Below, one piece after another: positions 1 to 11,680 of a stretch of 64,000 nucleotides of DNA. The stretch comes from Panagrolaimus kolymaensis (lineage: Eukaryota; Nematoda; Chromadorea; Rhabditida; Panagrolaimidae). A program made the translations under genes and the position numbers. Position 1 is the stretch's first letter; every line of letters starts with the position of its first letter. The notes under the pieces are model-generated. The model was not told the DNA's origin. It saw nothing but the letters and a program-made list of their open reading frames with translations, and ran no database searches. The stretch lies in contig JAJQJQ010000052.1 of the NCBI GenBank assembly GCA_028622995.1, positions 1-64,000 of the forward strand. Reading direction: 5' to 3'.

Positions 1-1683
1 GTTTGATAAATTTTTTCATCATCAGTATTCAATTCATCAAAACTTGTTGCACCTTTAACATGATTTAAAAGTATTCGAAGGTGGAATAGTTCTTGATGTG
101 TGGGAGAAAATGTGTACATTCTACCAAGATTGTTAAAAGCACCTTCACGCGTATTCTATAGAAATTTATTTGTTTCATTATTTTTATCCCAAATGAAATG
201 TTCGGGTATTTCGCCATAAAAATAGTCTCTTGCTTTAGAATATCGCTTATTCAATTCAAAATAATCCATTAACATTGTTTTTATTATCTAAAGCTGCTTG
301 TATTCCGTCAATGTTTTCAGCATCAATAAAATTAACCCTTTGTTTATTTGGCAAATGAAGAGGAAGTCGGGTAATAGAGTAACTTTTACCATGCAATTCG
401 AATTTAAAAATTTGTCAAGCTGCTTCAGTTGCTCCCTTATAACGGCTATTTAAAAATGATTCACATTCATCGTATTGGACAACACTATCAACAATTTTAA
501 TTGCTGCTGAATCATGGCCTTTGAAAATGTATTTATAAAGATATTTTACAGCTTTAATAGAAGAGACAACTTCAAAGTTAATGTGACAGTTCATTAAAAG
601 CAAAAGATTAGGACAATGTGGGACAAAATATTGATTATCTGCGACAAATCCTGATGTTTTCGCTTTTGATCTTCCATTATTTGGTCTTGCATAAGTTGGA
701 TAAGCGTCTTCATCAAGAGTTCTTTCTTCTTGGAAATTTTTACGGAAACCTTTAGAACAATTGAATTCTATTTTGCATCGAATACCGCAAGGACCATGAA
801 TCATATGAGCGGAAATTAAATTAAATAAATTTGGAAATTATTCTTGATCGGGCAATTGTGCACTATATAACGATCGATAACTTCTGCTGTTCGCATTTTA
901 TAGGCACCTTCCAATAAACCAAAAGATGAGCATGAGGGTCTTTTTTGAAATTCAATGGTATAAACATAAGCTTTGCAACTACCAAAATAACCTTTTTTTC
1001 AATCAAATCAACAACAAAATTAAATTTTTGCTTGAAAACTCTCGCAATCAAATCAGGTCAATCAGCCGGTGTTTGTCCATGGAAAAGTTTTTCAACAATT
1101 TCGAGCGAATTAGGATTACATGTCATTGTTACAAACAAATCAGGTTTTCCTAGTCTTCGTACAATAGCCATTGCATCATGATAGATAAATAATAAGTAAG
1201 CTTCAGCTAAAAAGAAGGGTCAATAAAATAAAATGGAAGCACAAGTCCATGACTTCCAACCACCTTTAGCAACAAAAATTCCATTAATATGTAATAAAAA
1301 TTAAACCAAGCTTCTATGTATTTATTCATTATGAATCAAAGCTCGTGAAAATAAAAAGATTGTGAACCTGTTGATTTTTTTTTTGAGGTCATCTGCGATC
1401 TAACGATGGATCAATAGGGCATTTTTATCTCTCTTGGATCTATGCATTATTGAGTTAAAGCCAGTTGATTTATAATTGACACCTCATTTTAATCATTTGA
1501 AAATTGAACGCAATGTCGTAGTTTCTCCAAAAAAACAGAAATTTGAGGATTGAGCTGCGCTTCATTTGGTGGCCTTTTTAAAAGAAGCAAGAGATAAAAG
1601 TATACTCTCGACAATACAAACAAGGAACAATTAGGACAAAAATAGTGGAATAATCTATTTTTGGTCAATAAAGCATTAACCAA
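1..1683 (-). pseudogene. Helitron RepHel, N-terminal half, cut by window edge
   Basis: This is the copy-1 equivalent of 9905-11587. It holds the CPNC segment, the MTCNP block, the HUH motif (near 935) and the two-tyrosine motif (near 540), with the same in-frame stops as copy 2, so the decay predates the duplication. The helicase half lies left of the window. At 160 the base differs from copy 2 and changes a codon next to a shared TAG stop. Confidence 0.85.
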
Positions 1684-1776
1684 GCGCTAGGTAAATGAAT
1701 CACTTTTAAAGAAAAATAAACGTTTGGTTGATGAATAAAAGCTTGGAAAAGTTTTTCATTAAAGCAATATTTATGA

Positions 1777-1955
1777 GCCGCAAATGTCGTAAATCGCCGC
1801 AAGTGTCGAATCGGAAATGGCAACCGCAAATGTCGTTAAATAACCGCAAATGGTAAAACCGCAAGTGTCGAACCGTAAGTGTCGTAACCGCAAGTGTCGA
1901 CCGGAAATGTCGCCCGCAAGTGTCGAATCGCAAGTGTCGTAACCGCAAGTGTCGG
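1777..1955. repeat. CG-rich minisatellite at Helitron end, copy 1
   Basis: Short units of the form CGCAAGTGTCG or CGCAAATGTCG, joined by variable spacers such as TAAC, AATCG and TTAAATAAC, repeat about a dozen times. The CG content stands out against the AT-rich surroundings. Confidence 0.9.
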
Positions 1956-2957
1956 AGAACCTTTCAAGCATGAAACACAAAAAATATGCAACATTTATAT
2001 TCCCTGATTTACTTTATGTCCGCTGGCGGCTCTTTAAAGCTTTTTGGAACTCTTGTTATTTCGTTTTGTTGGTATTGTTTTGAATATTAATTAAAGATTT
2101 TTTAACTTTGTTTAAGAACAACAATGGATAAAGACGATTTCAAACAAAAAAATGTTTGTAAACAATTCGATGCAGCATTTTTTTCATTTTCTTGTTTCAC
2201 TTTGTTTTATGCATAAAAAAAACAGCTTCTTTTTATTGATTTGGAAAAAATAGTCTCAAAAACATGGTTTAAGCGGAGTTTCAGGATTGAATGTTATCGT
2301 GTCTTTTGTCGTTTTGTTTTATCATTTTTTTTATTATCAAAAGTGTTTGCAGCAGCATTTTGTGTTTTGCTTTTTGTGACTGAATTGAATCTTTTTTTTA
2401 TGCTTTTTAAGGATGGATTAAAATTATGCTTTTTACATTAATTTCCTACAGTAAAACTTTTTTCAATTTTTTTTTTGTTGCTTGAAACTCTAAGAATGTT
2501 TTTTATTTGTTGTTTTTTTTACGGTTCTTTAGTCTTCTTTTTTACAATGCAATTAGGTGCTTCAAATGGTTTTTGTTTTGACAAAGCGTTTAGTAAAAAA
2601 TGAATGAATGATGTTGCAAACAAGCAAGGAAAAAATTTTTTGACGAATGAAAATATTAAAAATTATTGTACAAAATAAACCATGAAAATGGAATGCTGGA
2701 TCGAATAACCCTGTTGTTTATTGTATTGTCGTAGACATTAAAGCATTCAGCAGATTTTCTTTGTAATTTTAAGTCTTAAGTTCGATTTCACCGCATGCGC
2801 TTCATTTTTTACTCGAAGTGAAAAATGTTGTGGATATTTGGTTGTTTTTGGGTTGGGCGCCCGAACGGCCATGTGGAATTTGGTTAATGAATGGACCTCG
2901 AAGGGGTTATGATTTATCTGAATATGTCATATATGGAATCGAGTGAAGATTGTTTCG

Positions 2958-3482
2958 GGGTCCGAAGGACCCTACTGTTTTTTTTTTGTGATGAAATATA
3001 TTTAATTTGGATATTTAATGGTGTTTGAGTTGATATTTGTGTGGATTCAAATGCGGTTTGGGACCCGAAGAGCCCAAATGTGATTGACGAATATGAGAGA
3101 TGGAATGTATGACCCAGTAAACTCATTGATTATTGGAGATGATTTTTTTGTAAAATTTACGAAGTCTGCCGAAGGCAGGGCTCCAAAATTTACCATGAAA
3201 ATGGAAAGTAAGCCCTAGACTCTGTTGTTTATTTTAATTGTATTGTTGTAGACACGCATGGATGTTTTGGTACTCTTTTTTTCCAATTTTGCACCCTCAA
3301 AAAAACACATAATCTCCTCTTTGATAATTTTTTAGAATTCCTTAAAACAGGTGCAATCTCTAGGTTTCTCATAAAATACCTTAAAATATCCCATGTCCAC
3401 GTTTTGATTGTAAAAATGTAACGGTTCCGTAGATTTTCTTTTTTGTAAAATGTTTTAGTTTGAGGGACTTACCGCAGGTAAG
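2958..3482. repeat. Series of short triloop hairpins, copy 1
   Basis: Three perfect stems with a three-base loop occur in a short non-coding stretch: GGGTCC-GAA-GGACCC (2958-2972), CTGCC-GAA-GGCAG (3166-3178) and CTTACC-GCA-GGTAAG (3468-3482). A looser one, TTTGGG..CCCAAA, lies at 3057-3078 around another CCGAAG. Stem sequences differ while loop and closing pair are similar. The function is unknown. Confidence 0.6.
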
Positions 3483-3863
3483 GCCCCAATGTTCTTGTTT
3501 TATTTTTTCTTCGATTAATTTTTATAAAAAATTACTGACAATTTAATTTTCAAAATATTTAGTTTTACTCCACTTTTTTTAAAAAAAGTTAAGCAATTTT
3601 GATACAATTAATTTTCTTCTTGACATTTGTTGAGTTTTTTAATTTATCATTGCAAATGTTTCTGAGGGAAGTAAATTAAATAAACATTACTTTGAAAATG
3701 CAATGCTTGGAGGGAGAAAAAAGAATGATCGAGGACTTTGAAAACATCATAATTGCTTTTTTTGTGAACAGCGTGGAAAAGTTATCAAAAATACATTTAT
3801 TAACACAATTTCATTCATCCAGAGGATGTCCCAAGAAAAATTGCGACAAGAAAGACAAGATAA

Positions 3864-4482
3864 ATTAGTGCACAAGATTACTATGTAAAAAAACAAAAGG
3901 CTGTTCAGGAAAAAACTTTTAGACGGCTAATGAGATTAAATTTTTTTTATTGATTTCAATAAATTATTTTATATGTTACACTGAAACAAACAGCCGCAGC
4001 ACCGTCTTCGATTTTTAACAGTAAAAAAATTTTTGGTCCGACAATTAGTTATATTTAAATTTTTTGCTTAAAATACCTTTTTTCAAACATGCTTTGTTTC
4101 AGAAAACAATAGAAAATTGGAAAAAAAAACTAAAAATTTTATTTTGTAATTGACCTTATAATTATTATTTTTTTCAATTTACACCAAAACATTTTTTACA
4201 TCAAAAATCTTGCGAATATACGAGTTGCTTTTACATCTTATCTAATCAAGAATAAAACAAAATTTTTAATTTTTAACATTTTTAAAAAAATTTTTCAATA
4301 TTAAATAGTTGGTAAAGAAGTTGGGTAATAACAATCGAAGACGGTGCTGCGGCTGTTTGTTTCAGTGTAACATATAAAATAATTTATTGAAATCAATAAA
4401 AAAAATTTAATCTCATTAGCCGTCTAAAAGTTTTTTCCTGAACAGCCTTTTGTTTTTTTACATAGTAATCTTGTGCACTAAT
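3864..4482. mobile_element. Perfect 150-bp inverted repeat (MITE/foldback-like), copy 1
   Basis: The arms 3864-4013 and 4333-4482 are exact reverse complements as far as I can read, with a 319-bp AT-rich spacer. The ends read ATTAG..CTAAT. No ORF is present and no clear target-site duplication is visible just outside. It is best described as a non-autonomous foldback or MITE-like element; a transcript across it would form a long hairpin. Confidence 0.75.
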
Positions 4483-5543
4483 CTCTTGAGCCGTCTGCAA
4501 CAATAATTACTAGAAACTCCGCTGCCTCCGGTCGGCGATCTTACTTGTTTTATTGAAAAATACAAAATTGCCACTCGTATTAATGCCTATGTTTTAATAA
4601 TTACTTTTCCAAAAAGTTATTGTATTGACTTTTATAAAAATTAAAACTTTTCCCGAACAATCTTATCACTCGTGTCTATTTTAATCACTTAATTTTCAAT
4701 AATGAGATCCTAAAAATTGAAACATGTGTAAGCCTTTAAAACTTTTTTTTTGCACGAATCAAAATAAACAATGAACTGAACCATTAAAAAAAAATTTATA
4801 CCAGCTTGTGAAAAATTCGCAAAAAGTTAAGGTTATAGTCATCGAGCAAGCTTACAATAGTTAAATCACTTAATTTGCGCAGCAAGCAAACCCATGTTTT
4901 GCTGATTTTTTATGTATATGAAAATTACCCAAATCATTTCATCGCGCTTGGAAAACAAAATATAGTTTCATTCTAATTTATGCAAATTTTTTAGGTGAAT
5001 TTCCTATTTTAATATAAAAGATTTCAAGATAAGATACAAAAAAACAGAGAGAAAAAGAATAATAATATGTATGGGAAAAAGCGAAGCCTAGTAGCCCTGG
5101 GACTGCGACCAAAAGTAATCGAAAACGAACGAACAATAAAAATTAATAAGAAGGAAATATTCAAGTTACTTTTCGATTAAACTCACCGAAAATAATAAAA
5201 AAAGTTCCCTATGTTTATTCTTTTCATAAACTAAACGTCAGCGTACTTTTAATTAAATTTTGCGTTTAGAATACCTAAAAGTTTTGTATGCTAATCCAAT
5301 TAAATTTAGAAAAAAAAATATACGATCCAAAAGCTTAGTTAAAAAAAATTTCATTGAAAATCGTTAAAAATAATTTCGCTTTAATTTCATAATAAAGAAA
5401 CTTAATATTCATAAAAAAAGTAAAATTTGTGAATATTTTATTAAAAATTTGCATATTTTCTAATGAAAACATTATTAAAAATCATAAAAAATTATTTGGA
5501 TATAATTGTCTCAATTCAATTAAAACAATTAATAAAAAAAAAT

Positions 5544-5608
5544 TGTGGGGATTCGAACCTATGACAGAAATATCCAAACATCACCGCCTTCAACGCCTAC
5601 GCCACACA
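5544..5608 (-). tRNA. tRNA-like sequence (pseudogene or SINE head), copy 1
   Basis: The minus strand has a perfect B box (GGTTCGAATCC), a good A box (TGGCGTAGGCG), acceptor arms TGTGTGG and CCCCACA that pair with one mismatch, and a downstream T-run. It is only 65 nt long, the T stem is weak and no convincing anticodon arm is visible. It is therefore probably a tRNA pseudogene or a tRNA-derived element rather than a working tRNA. Confidence 0.35.
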
Positions 5609-5988
5609 GCAAATGTATAACAAGGAACTTTAGCCAATGATATTTTTACTCTAAATCAAAATATTTAAATTTCCATAGCGGCATACATCTATTTTTATGT
5701 GATGTTTTTTAAAGTTAGCTTACTCATAGAGGTAATTGAGGGTGGAGAAAACGATTTTTATAGCCAGAATATGCGTTAACTTTGCTGCAACGCTCAGCGG
5801 GACATTGTGAACTTTTAAAATGTTGTGATTAAGCACTTTTTTTCTATACTTCCTTCTATTTTTTTTAAAAATTTGTCAATGCGACGAAAAATTGACCCTA
5901 AAGAGCCCTCTAATATCAACATAATTACACGAAATAAAAAAAATCATAAATTTCGGTTAGCAGATCGGGCGTTCTCATTGCTAAAACA

Positions 5989-6019
5989 GCCGCACCCCTC
6001 GCTTCGCTCGGGGTGCGGC
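5989..6019. repeat. GC-rich hairpin, copy 1
   Basis: A perfect 10-bp stem GCCGCACCCC/GGGGTGCGGC encloses the loop TCGCTTCGCTC. It is flanked by an imperfect outer pairing of TGCTAA with TTAGCA. It is strikingly GC-rich for this genome. It could be a Helitron-type 3' hairpin, but no CTRR end follows within about 12 nt on either strand. Confidence 0.7.
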
Positions 6020-6143
6020 GGGATTGTTAGCATTAATTTCGCCATCGATCATGATGCCACTAATGCACTATAAAGCAATTTATGTAGCTCTACCAAATTA
6101 CGGCTTTGTTTCAAATGATCAAAATCACATTAAAAATCATAAA

Positions 6144-7378
6144 TTAATAAATTGGTGGAAGCATGGTAGCTAAATTTAGTTGTCGTTGTTTTTCTGCAGC
6201 TAATTTTCTTTTTATATCATTTTTAGAACGTTTTTCCATCATTTTTCGATTAGGTAAATCATATATTATTGCTTTGGATGGCGGAGGATATAAATTTATT
6301 ATTTCATCTGAACGTCCGTAAAAGAAAAATATTATTATTTCAAATAAAGTTAGAACGGTGAAACCAAAATATAAACTTAGCGAACTTCCAAGATCAACTA
6401 AAAAACTTAGTATATTTTAAAAGTTTAGAGTTTATAGGCACACGATGGAGATCGAAAAGTGACTTACTTGTTAAATTAAGTAAAGTGTAAGAATCGCTTA
6501 AAGCTGTTTGATGAAAAGTACCTTCACGAAAATTAATCGTTATTTCAGCTATTTTTGATTCTCTAAAAAATTATCCAAAGTTATTAACGCTTCTAAAAAA
6601 AGATGAGAGAAATGTTACTTTGAATTATCTAAATTCAATCGAGTTGCATCGCCCGATAATGAAGCATAATCATAAAACAATGTATCGCCGCTATTTTGTT
6701 GTTCAGTGGTTTCCAAATTTTCTGTTACTTGATCGATCACAGCATTCAAGGATTCACCTTTGGAATTGGATTCTACATAATCGTAAGCTGATAAACGGCC
6801 AACTTTGAGATAAAGCTAAAAATGCTTCTTTTTTTTCACTCTTTATTTACCCAAAAAAAAAATTGATAAAAATAAATAAATTTATGAATCGAAGTATTTA
6901 ACTTACTTTCGTTTGATTAAGATTATTATCGCTGTAATCCAGCGTGATTCTAATGGGGCATAACACATCTAAATTTTTTTTTCCAAATTCGTCTAAAAAT
7001 CCATTGTTTAAAAAAATATTTACCTAATAAATTGCTTAATTTATAGCTGGAATTCGAAATAATTTCAACACAACTCATTCCAAATTCAGTTTTTAAATTA
7101 ACATTTGTAATGCAATTTGTTTCATCCAACCATTGACACCTCAAAAATGAAAATTAAAGGGTAAAAAAAATTTTGTGGAGAAAAAAGAAAGAAAGTGGAC
7201 TAACGCTAAAACAGATATTTCTGGACATAACAAAATGGAGGGATAAATAATATTATTATCATTTTCTAATGAAATAAATGTTATTGAAGCTTGATTTGTA
7301 ATTAAAACTAAAATAAAATTGAATATATGAAAGATAAATAAAAATACTGCCATAATTAATACGAAGCTTGATAAATAT
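6144..7378 (-). CDS. DEG/ENaC sodium channel, 5'-truncated, copy 1
   Basis: Six exons join in frame: 7378-7205, 7139-7024, 6992-6907, 6815-6619, 6562-6468 and 6397-6144, about 307 codons. The first holds TM1 (FLFIFHIFNFILVLI) followed by IIYPSILLCPE, the usual post-TM1 block. The fifth ends in the pre-TM2 segment INFREGTFHQ and the sixth holds LGSSLSLYFGFTVLTLFEI, the TM2 signature, then a basic tail. DEG/ENaC subunits form trimeric amiloride-sensitive cation channels. No N-terminal exon was found, the extracellular part is far shorter than the usual several hundred residues, and the filter position normally G-x-S reads G-F-T. All splice sites are intact. It may be a gene fragment rather than a working gene. 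Confidence 0.75.
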
Positions 7379-7806
7379 CTAAAAATAATTATTTAGTTAA
7401 CTTTTGTTAGTCAATAAATTAGTGGCGTTTTTTTGTAGGCTTAAAAAGTTATGAGCTACAGTAACCCAAAAGTCTTTAATGTTGCATTTTTTTGGGTGGC
7501 GGCTTCAACGATTATAAGGTGGCTTGGCAGTTACGGAACTAAAACTTTTTCTTTCTTAGCTCTAAAAATTAATATACCAAAAAAGAGACACACCTTTGTA
7601 TTTGGGAAAAAAGAGTGTTCCATGATTATTATGACGCAAATAAAAGTGAAAATAATACCTAATTTTTTTTCTCTCTCTCGAGTTTTTAGTTTGATCATGT
7701 ATGTACCCATATTGAAAAAGGTCAATCTTGTTTTGCATATCAAAAGAAAAATGTGTTTACAGAAATAATTTGGATTCACAAAAGATTGACGACGACGACT
7801 TTATGT
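7379..7806. other. AT-rich stretch between channel fragment and array junction
   Basis: No gene is recognised. It ends in a GACGACGACGAC run next to the junction at 7806/7807. The duplicate is 17283-17710. Confidence 0.5.
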
Positions 7807-7885
7807 CATTTCCGATTCGACACTTGCGGCGATTTACGACATTTGCGGTTTTGCAATTTGCGGTTATTTTCCGACATTTGCGGCT
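7807..7885. repeat. CG-rich minisatellite, inverted, at the other Helitron end
   Basis: The reverse complement reads as the same GCAAATGTCG/GCAAGTGTCG units followed by GAATCGGAAATG, matching the inner part of the 11681-11859 array. It continues into an inverted copy of 11596-11680. It is shorter than the right array, so the ends are asymmetric, and its outer edge is the tandem-unit junction. Confidence 0.85.
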
Positions 7886-8216
7886 CATAAATATTACTTT
7901 AATGAAAAACTTTTCCAAGCTTTTATTCATTAACCAAAAGTTTATTTTTCTTTAAAAGTGATTCATTCACCGTATTTGGTGATTATTTTTTGGTTTTTTA
8001 TTTATTGCGCTCTCTTATCCAAGCTAACCTTTATGGCAAGTACATATATTTTCGATTTTTCCATCTTCAAGTGATGGGCTCGATGATTATATGAAAGAAA
8101 ACAAAAAGGAAAACTTTTATTCTTCTGTTAGCTTCTTCTTGGCATATTAAAAGAAAAAGTTGTTTTAATTATATTTTATTTATCTGTTGATTTTATTTTT
8201 GATAAGATATTTTTTT

Positions 8217-11200
8217 TTAAACTTTAACTTTAGCTTTGCATTTGTTATGTGGCCAAATTTTTTTATATTTTTCTAAAGCTGAACAATATACATTTGCCCG
8301 GGATTAAATATATCTTTCCTTAAATCATTATCAACTATTTTAAATGTTTGACCCTGGCTTTTATTGATGGCAAAAGCTATTTTTGCTGGATATTGTCTTC
8401 GAGCCAATGTGAAGGGGTAGTTTTCTTCATTATAAAGAAGAATTTGATGGATCATAACAATATCACACTTTTTATCACCAGTTAAAATTTTGCATTGCAA
8501 TGTATTGTTCATTAAGCCAATAACCAATATTCTTGTTCCGTTGCATAATCCTTCAGCTTGACTAAGATTTCGAATAAACAACAGTATTTTTTCGCAAACG
8601 AAGTTCATGAGGAGGTAATGAGGGAGGATTTAGGCTGTTTAAATATTCTTGCAAAGCTCCACCTTCAGTTGCTGTATCAATGCTGCTGTAAATTTTTTTT
8701 TTCAGCGGGTAACAATGCGACCACATTATTTAACTCATCAATATCAGCATTTATTGCAGAAAGAATTGCAGAAATTGCAGCATCTTCTAATCGATTTCGT
8801 CTTATTAAATTACCGTATACTTCTTCAACTAAATTGATTTAAATAATAAAGTTTGAAGGGACTTCCATTATATCATTTTCATCATTATCTTTACCTTTCC
8901 CAATTTCTAATAAATATTTAGCAAAATCAATTTCTTCAGGATCTGCACGCATATTTTGGTGTAATTTAAATTTTCAAAACTTTTCCTGAGAATCACTAAA
9001 TTTTATCGATAAGTTAACACATTCTGAGCGAGTGCCATTTTTTCGGACAGGTTATAATTGACGAAAATCACCTCTAATTATCACAATATTACCTCCAAAT
9101 GGTTCATCGATTTTAGTAAAATCTCTCGAAGTTCGATCCATGATTTCGAGAGCATATCGAGGTGCCATAGGAGTTTCATCCCAAATGAAAACGTCTGTAT
9201 TTTTTAATGATTATGTTTGTTTTGTTTTTGAAGTTAAGCTTGAATTTGAGTCTGAATAAAGAGGAACTGTTAGCCCTAATGTTTTATGAACTGTTTTTCC
9301 TTCAGGTAATAAAATAGCTGCAATTCCAGTAAATGCCATGGTTTTAACTTTTTTACTTTTAAATCTTAAAAAATGCCACAAAGTTTTATAAATGTATGTT
9401 TTGCCAGAACCTCCAGGACTATCAAGACCAGAACCATCAAGATAATAAAATTTTTGTAAATTTTCATTGACATTTTCGCTTGCAATTAAAACTTTATCAA
9501 CAATTTCTTTTGCTTTTCATTCATTGTGGCATACATTTGTTCCCCAATGGCTTGGTCAAATGAGGGATCGTAACGATCATATTCTTCGTCAAAAGTAATA
9601 TTTTGATTCATTGTTGGAAAATCAGATAAAATTTTATCGTTTTTTTTCTAACAATTTGGCAATTTCACGATATGCTTTTTTAATGCCAATTTCCATGAGC
9701 ATTGATATTGCAAATTCTTCAGCCATGTCTTCTTTAAACTCTTCCCAAAAATTTTGTGGAGCTAATGGTTAGCAATGAATTAAAAGGTGGATAAATAAAG
9801 AACGCATTTGGTATGGTAATAAAGAAACATGGGCTTCTGCGAGTACTCGATACCATTCTTTATCGTCTTCAACCAAATCCAATTATAAGCAAGCTTCAGT
9901 AAAAGTTTGATAAATTTTTTCATCATCAGTATTCAATTCATCAAAACTTGTTGCACCTTTAACATGATTTAAAAGTATTCGAAGGTGGAATAGTTCTTGA
10001 TGTGTGGGAGAAAATGTGTACATTCTACCAAGATTGTTAAAAGCACCTTCACGCGTATTCTATTGAAATTTATTTGTTTCATTATTTTTATCCCAAATGA
10101 AATGTTCGGGTATTTCGCCATAAAAATAGTCTCTTGCTTTAGAATATCGCTTATTCAATTCAAAATAATCCATTAACATTGTTTTTATTATCTAAAGCTG
10201 CTTGTATTCCGTCAATGTTTTCAGCATCAATAAAATTAACCCTTTGTTTATTTGGCAAATGAAGAGGAAGTCGGGTAATAGAGTAACTTTTACCATGCAA
10301 TTCGAATTTAAAAATTTGTCAAGCTGCTTCAGTTGCTCCCTTATAACGGCTATTTAAAAATGATTCACATTCATCGTATTGGACAACACTATCAACAATT
10401 TTAATTGCTGCTGAATCATGGCCTTTGAAAATGTATTTATAAAGATATTTTACAGCTTTAATAGAAGAGACAACTTCAAAGTTAATGTGACAGTTCATTA
10501 AAAGCAAAAGATTAGGACAATGTGGGACAAAATATTGATTATCTGCGACAAATCCTGATGTTTTCGCTTTTGATCTTCCATTATTTGGTCTTGCATAAGT
10601 TGGATAAGCGTCTTCATCAAGAGTTCTTTCTTCTTGGAAATTTTTACGGAAACCTTTAGAACAATTGAATTCTATTTTGCATCGAATACCGCAAGGACCA
10701 TGAATCATATGAGCGGAAATTAAATTAAATAAATTTGGAAATTATTCTTGATCGGGCAATTGTGCACTATATAACGATCGATAACTTCTGCTGTTCGCAT
10801 TTTATAGGCACCTTCCAATAAACCAAAAGATGAGCATGAGGGTCTTTTTTGAAATTCAATGGTATAAACATAAGCTTTGCAACTACCAAAATAACCTTTT
10901 TTTCAATCAAATCAACAACAAAATTAAATTTTTGCTTGAAAACTCTCGCAATCAAATCAGGTCAATCAGCCGGTGTTTGTCCATGGAAAAGTTTTTCAAC
11001 AATTTCGAGCGAATTAGGATTACATGTCATTGTTACAAACAAATCAGGTTTTCCTAGTCTTCGTACAATAGCCATTGCATCATGATAGATAAATAATAAG
11101 TAAGCTTCAGCTAAAAAGAAGGGTCAATAAAATAAAATGGAAGCACAAGTCCATGACTTCCAACCACCTTTAGCAACAAAAATTCCATTAATATGTAATA

Positions 11201-11587
11201 AAAATTAAACCAAGCTTCTATGTATTTATTCATTATGAATCAAAGCTCGTGAAAATAAAAAGATTGTGAACCTGTTGATTTTTTTTTTGAGGTCATCTGC
11301 GATCTAACGATGGATCAATAGGGCATTTTTATCTCTCTTGGATCTATGCATTATTGAGTTAAAGCCAGTTGATTTATAATTGACACCTCATTTTAATCAT
11401 TTGAAAATTGAACGCAATGTCGTAGTTTCTCCAAAAAAACAGAAATTTGAGGATTGAGCTGCGCTTCATTTGGTGGCCTTTTTAAAAGAAGCAAGAGATA
11501 AAAGTATACTCTCGACAATACAAACAAGGAACAATTAGGACAAAAATAGTGGAATAATCTATTTTTGGTCAATAAAGCATTAACCAA
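8217..11587 (-). pseudogene. Helitron Rep-helicase (RepHel), broken copy
   Basis: The order on the minus strand is typical of RepHel: an N-terminal CPNC segment, then a conserved block ending in MTCNP, the HUH-type motif in DPHAHLLVYW, the two-tyrosine motif YLYKYIFKGHD, a linker, and a Pif1-family helicase with Walker A (GGSGKT), Walker B (IWDE), GDFRQL and a C-terminal INKSQGQTF motif near 8360. RepHel nicks and unwinds DNA for rolling-circle transposition. The frame is broken many times, including TGA between PAD and PDL (about 10976), TGA after TEAA (about 10317), TAG after a Phe-Gln pair near 10060, and frameshifts in the linker and near the helicase C-terminus. It is almost certainly inactive. 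The 5' limit is approximate. Confidence 0.85.
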
Positions 11588-11680
11588 GCGCTAGGTAAAT
11601 GAATCACTTTTAAAGAAAAATAAACGTTTGGTTGATGAATAAAAGCTTGGAAAAGTTTTTCATTAAAGCAATATTTATGA

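Larger units (their letters stand above)
1..7806. repeat. Tandem array, copy 1 (unit incomplete at window edge)
   Basis: This stretch recurs head-to-tail at 9905-17710, an offset of 9,904 bp, and was recognised by matching sequence and identical ORFs shifted by that constant. I saw only two differences: A at 160 against T at 10064, and T at 5874 against C at 15778. The Helitron, inverted repeat, tRNA-like sequence and channel gene fragment are all duplicated. The part of this unit that lies left of position 1 is not visible. Near-identity implies very recent duplication or an assembly artefact. Confidence 0.95.

Noticed and set aside
1777..1955. Possible CRISPR array
   Set aside because: Repeat units are short and variable, spacers are not uniform, and the sequence is eukaryotic.
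1706..1980. Open frames with repeated RHLRFDTCG-type peptides (minus strand)
   Set aside because: They are translations of the CG-rich minisatellite at the Helitron end, not proteins.
7451..7779. Overlapping open frames on both strands above the channel fragment
   Set aside because: They show AT-rich composition with no domain, and neither gives a plausible DEG/ENaC first exon.
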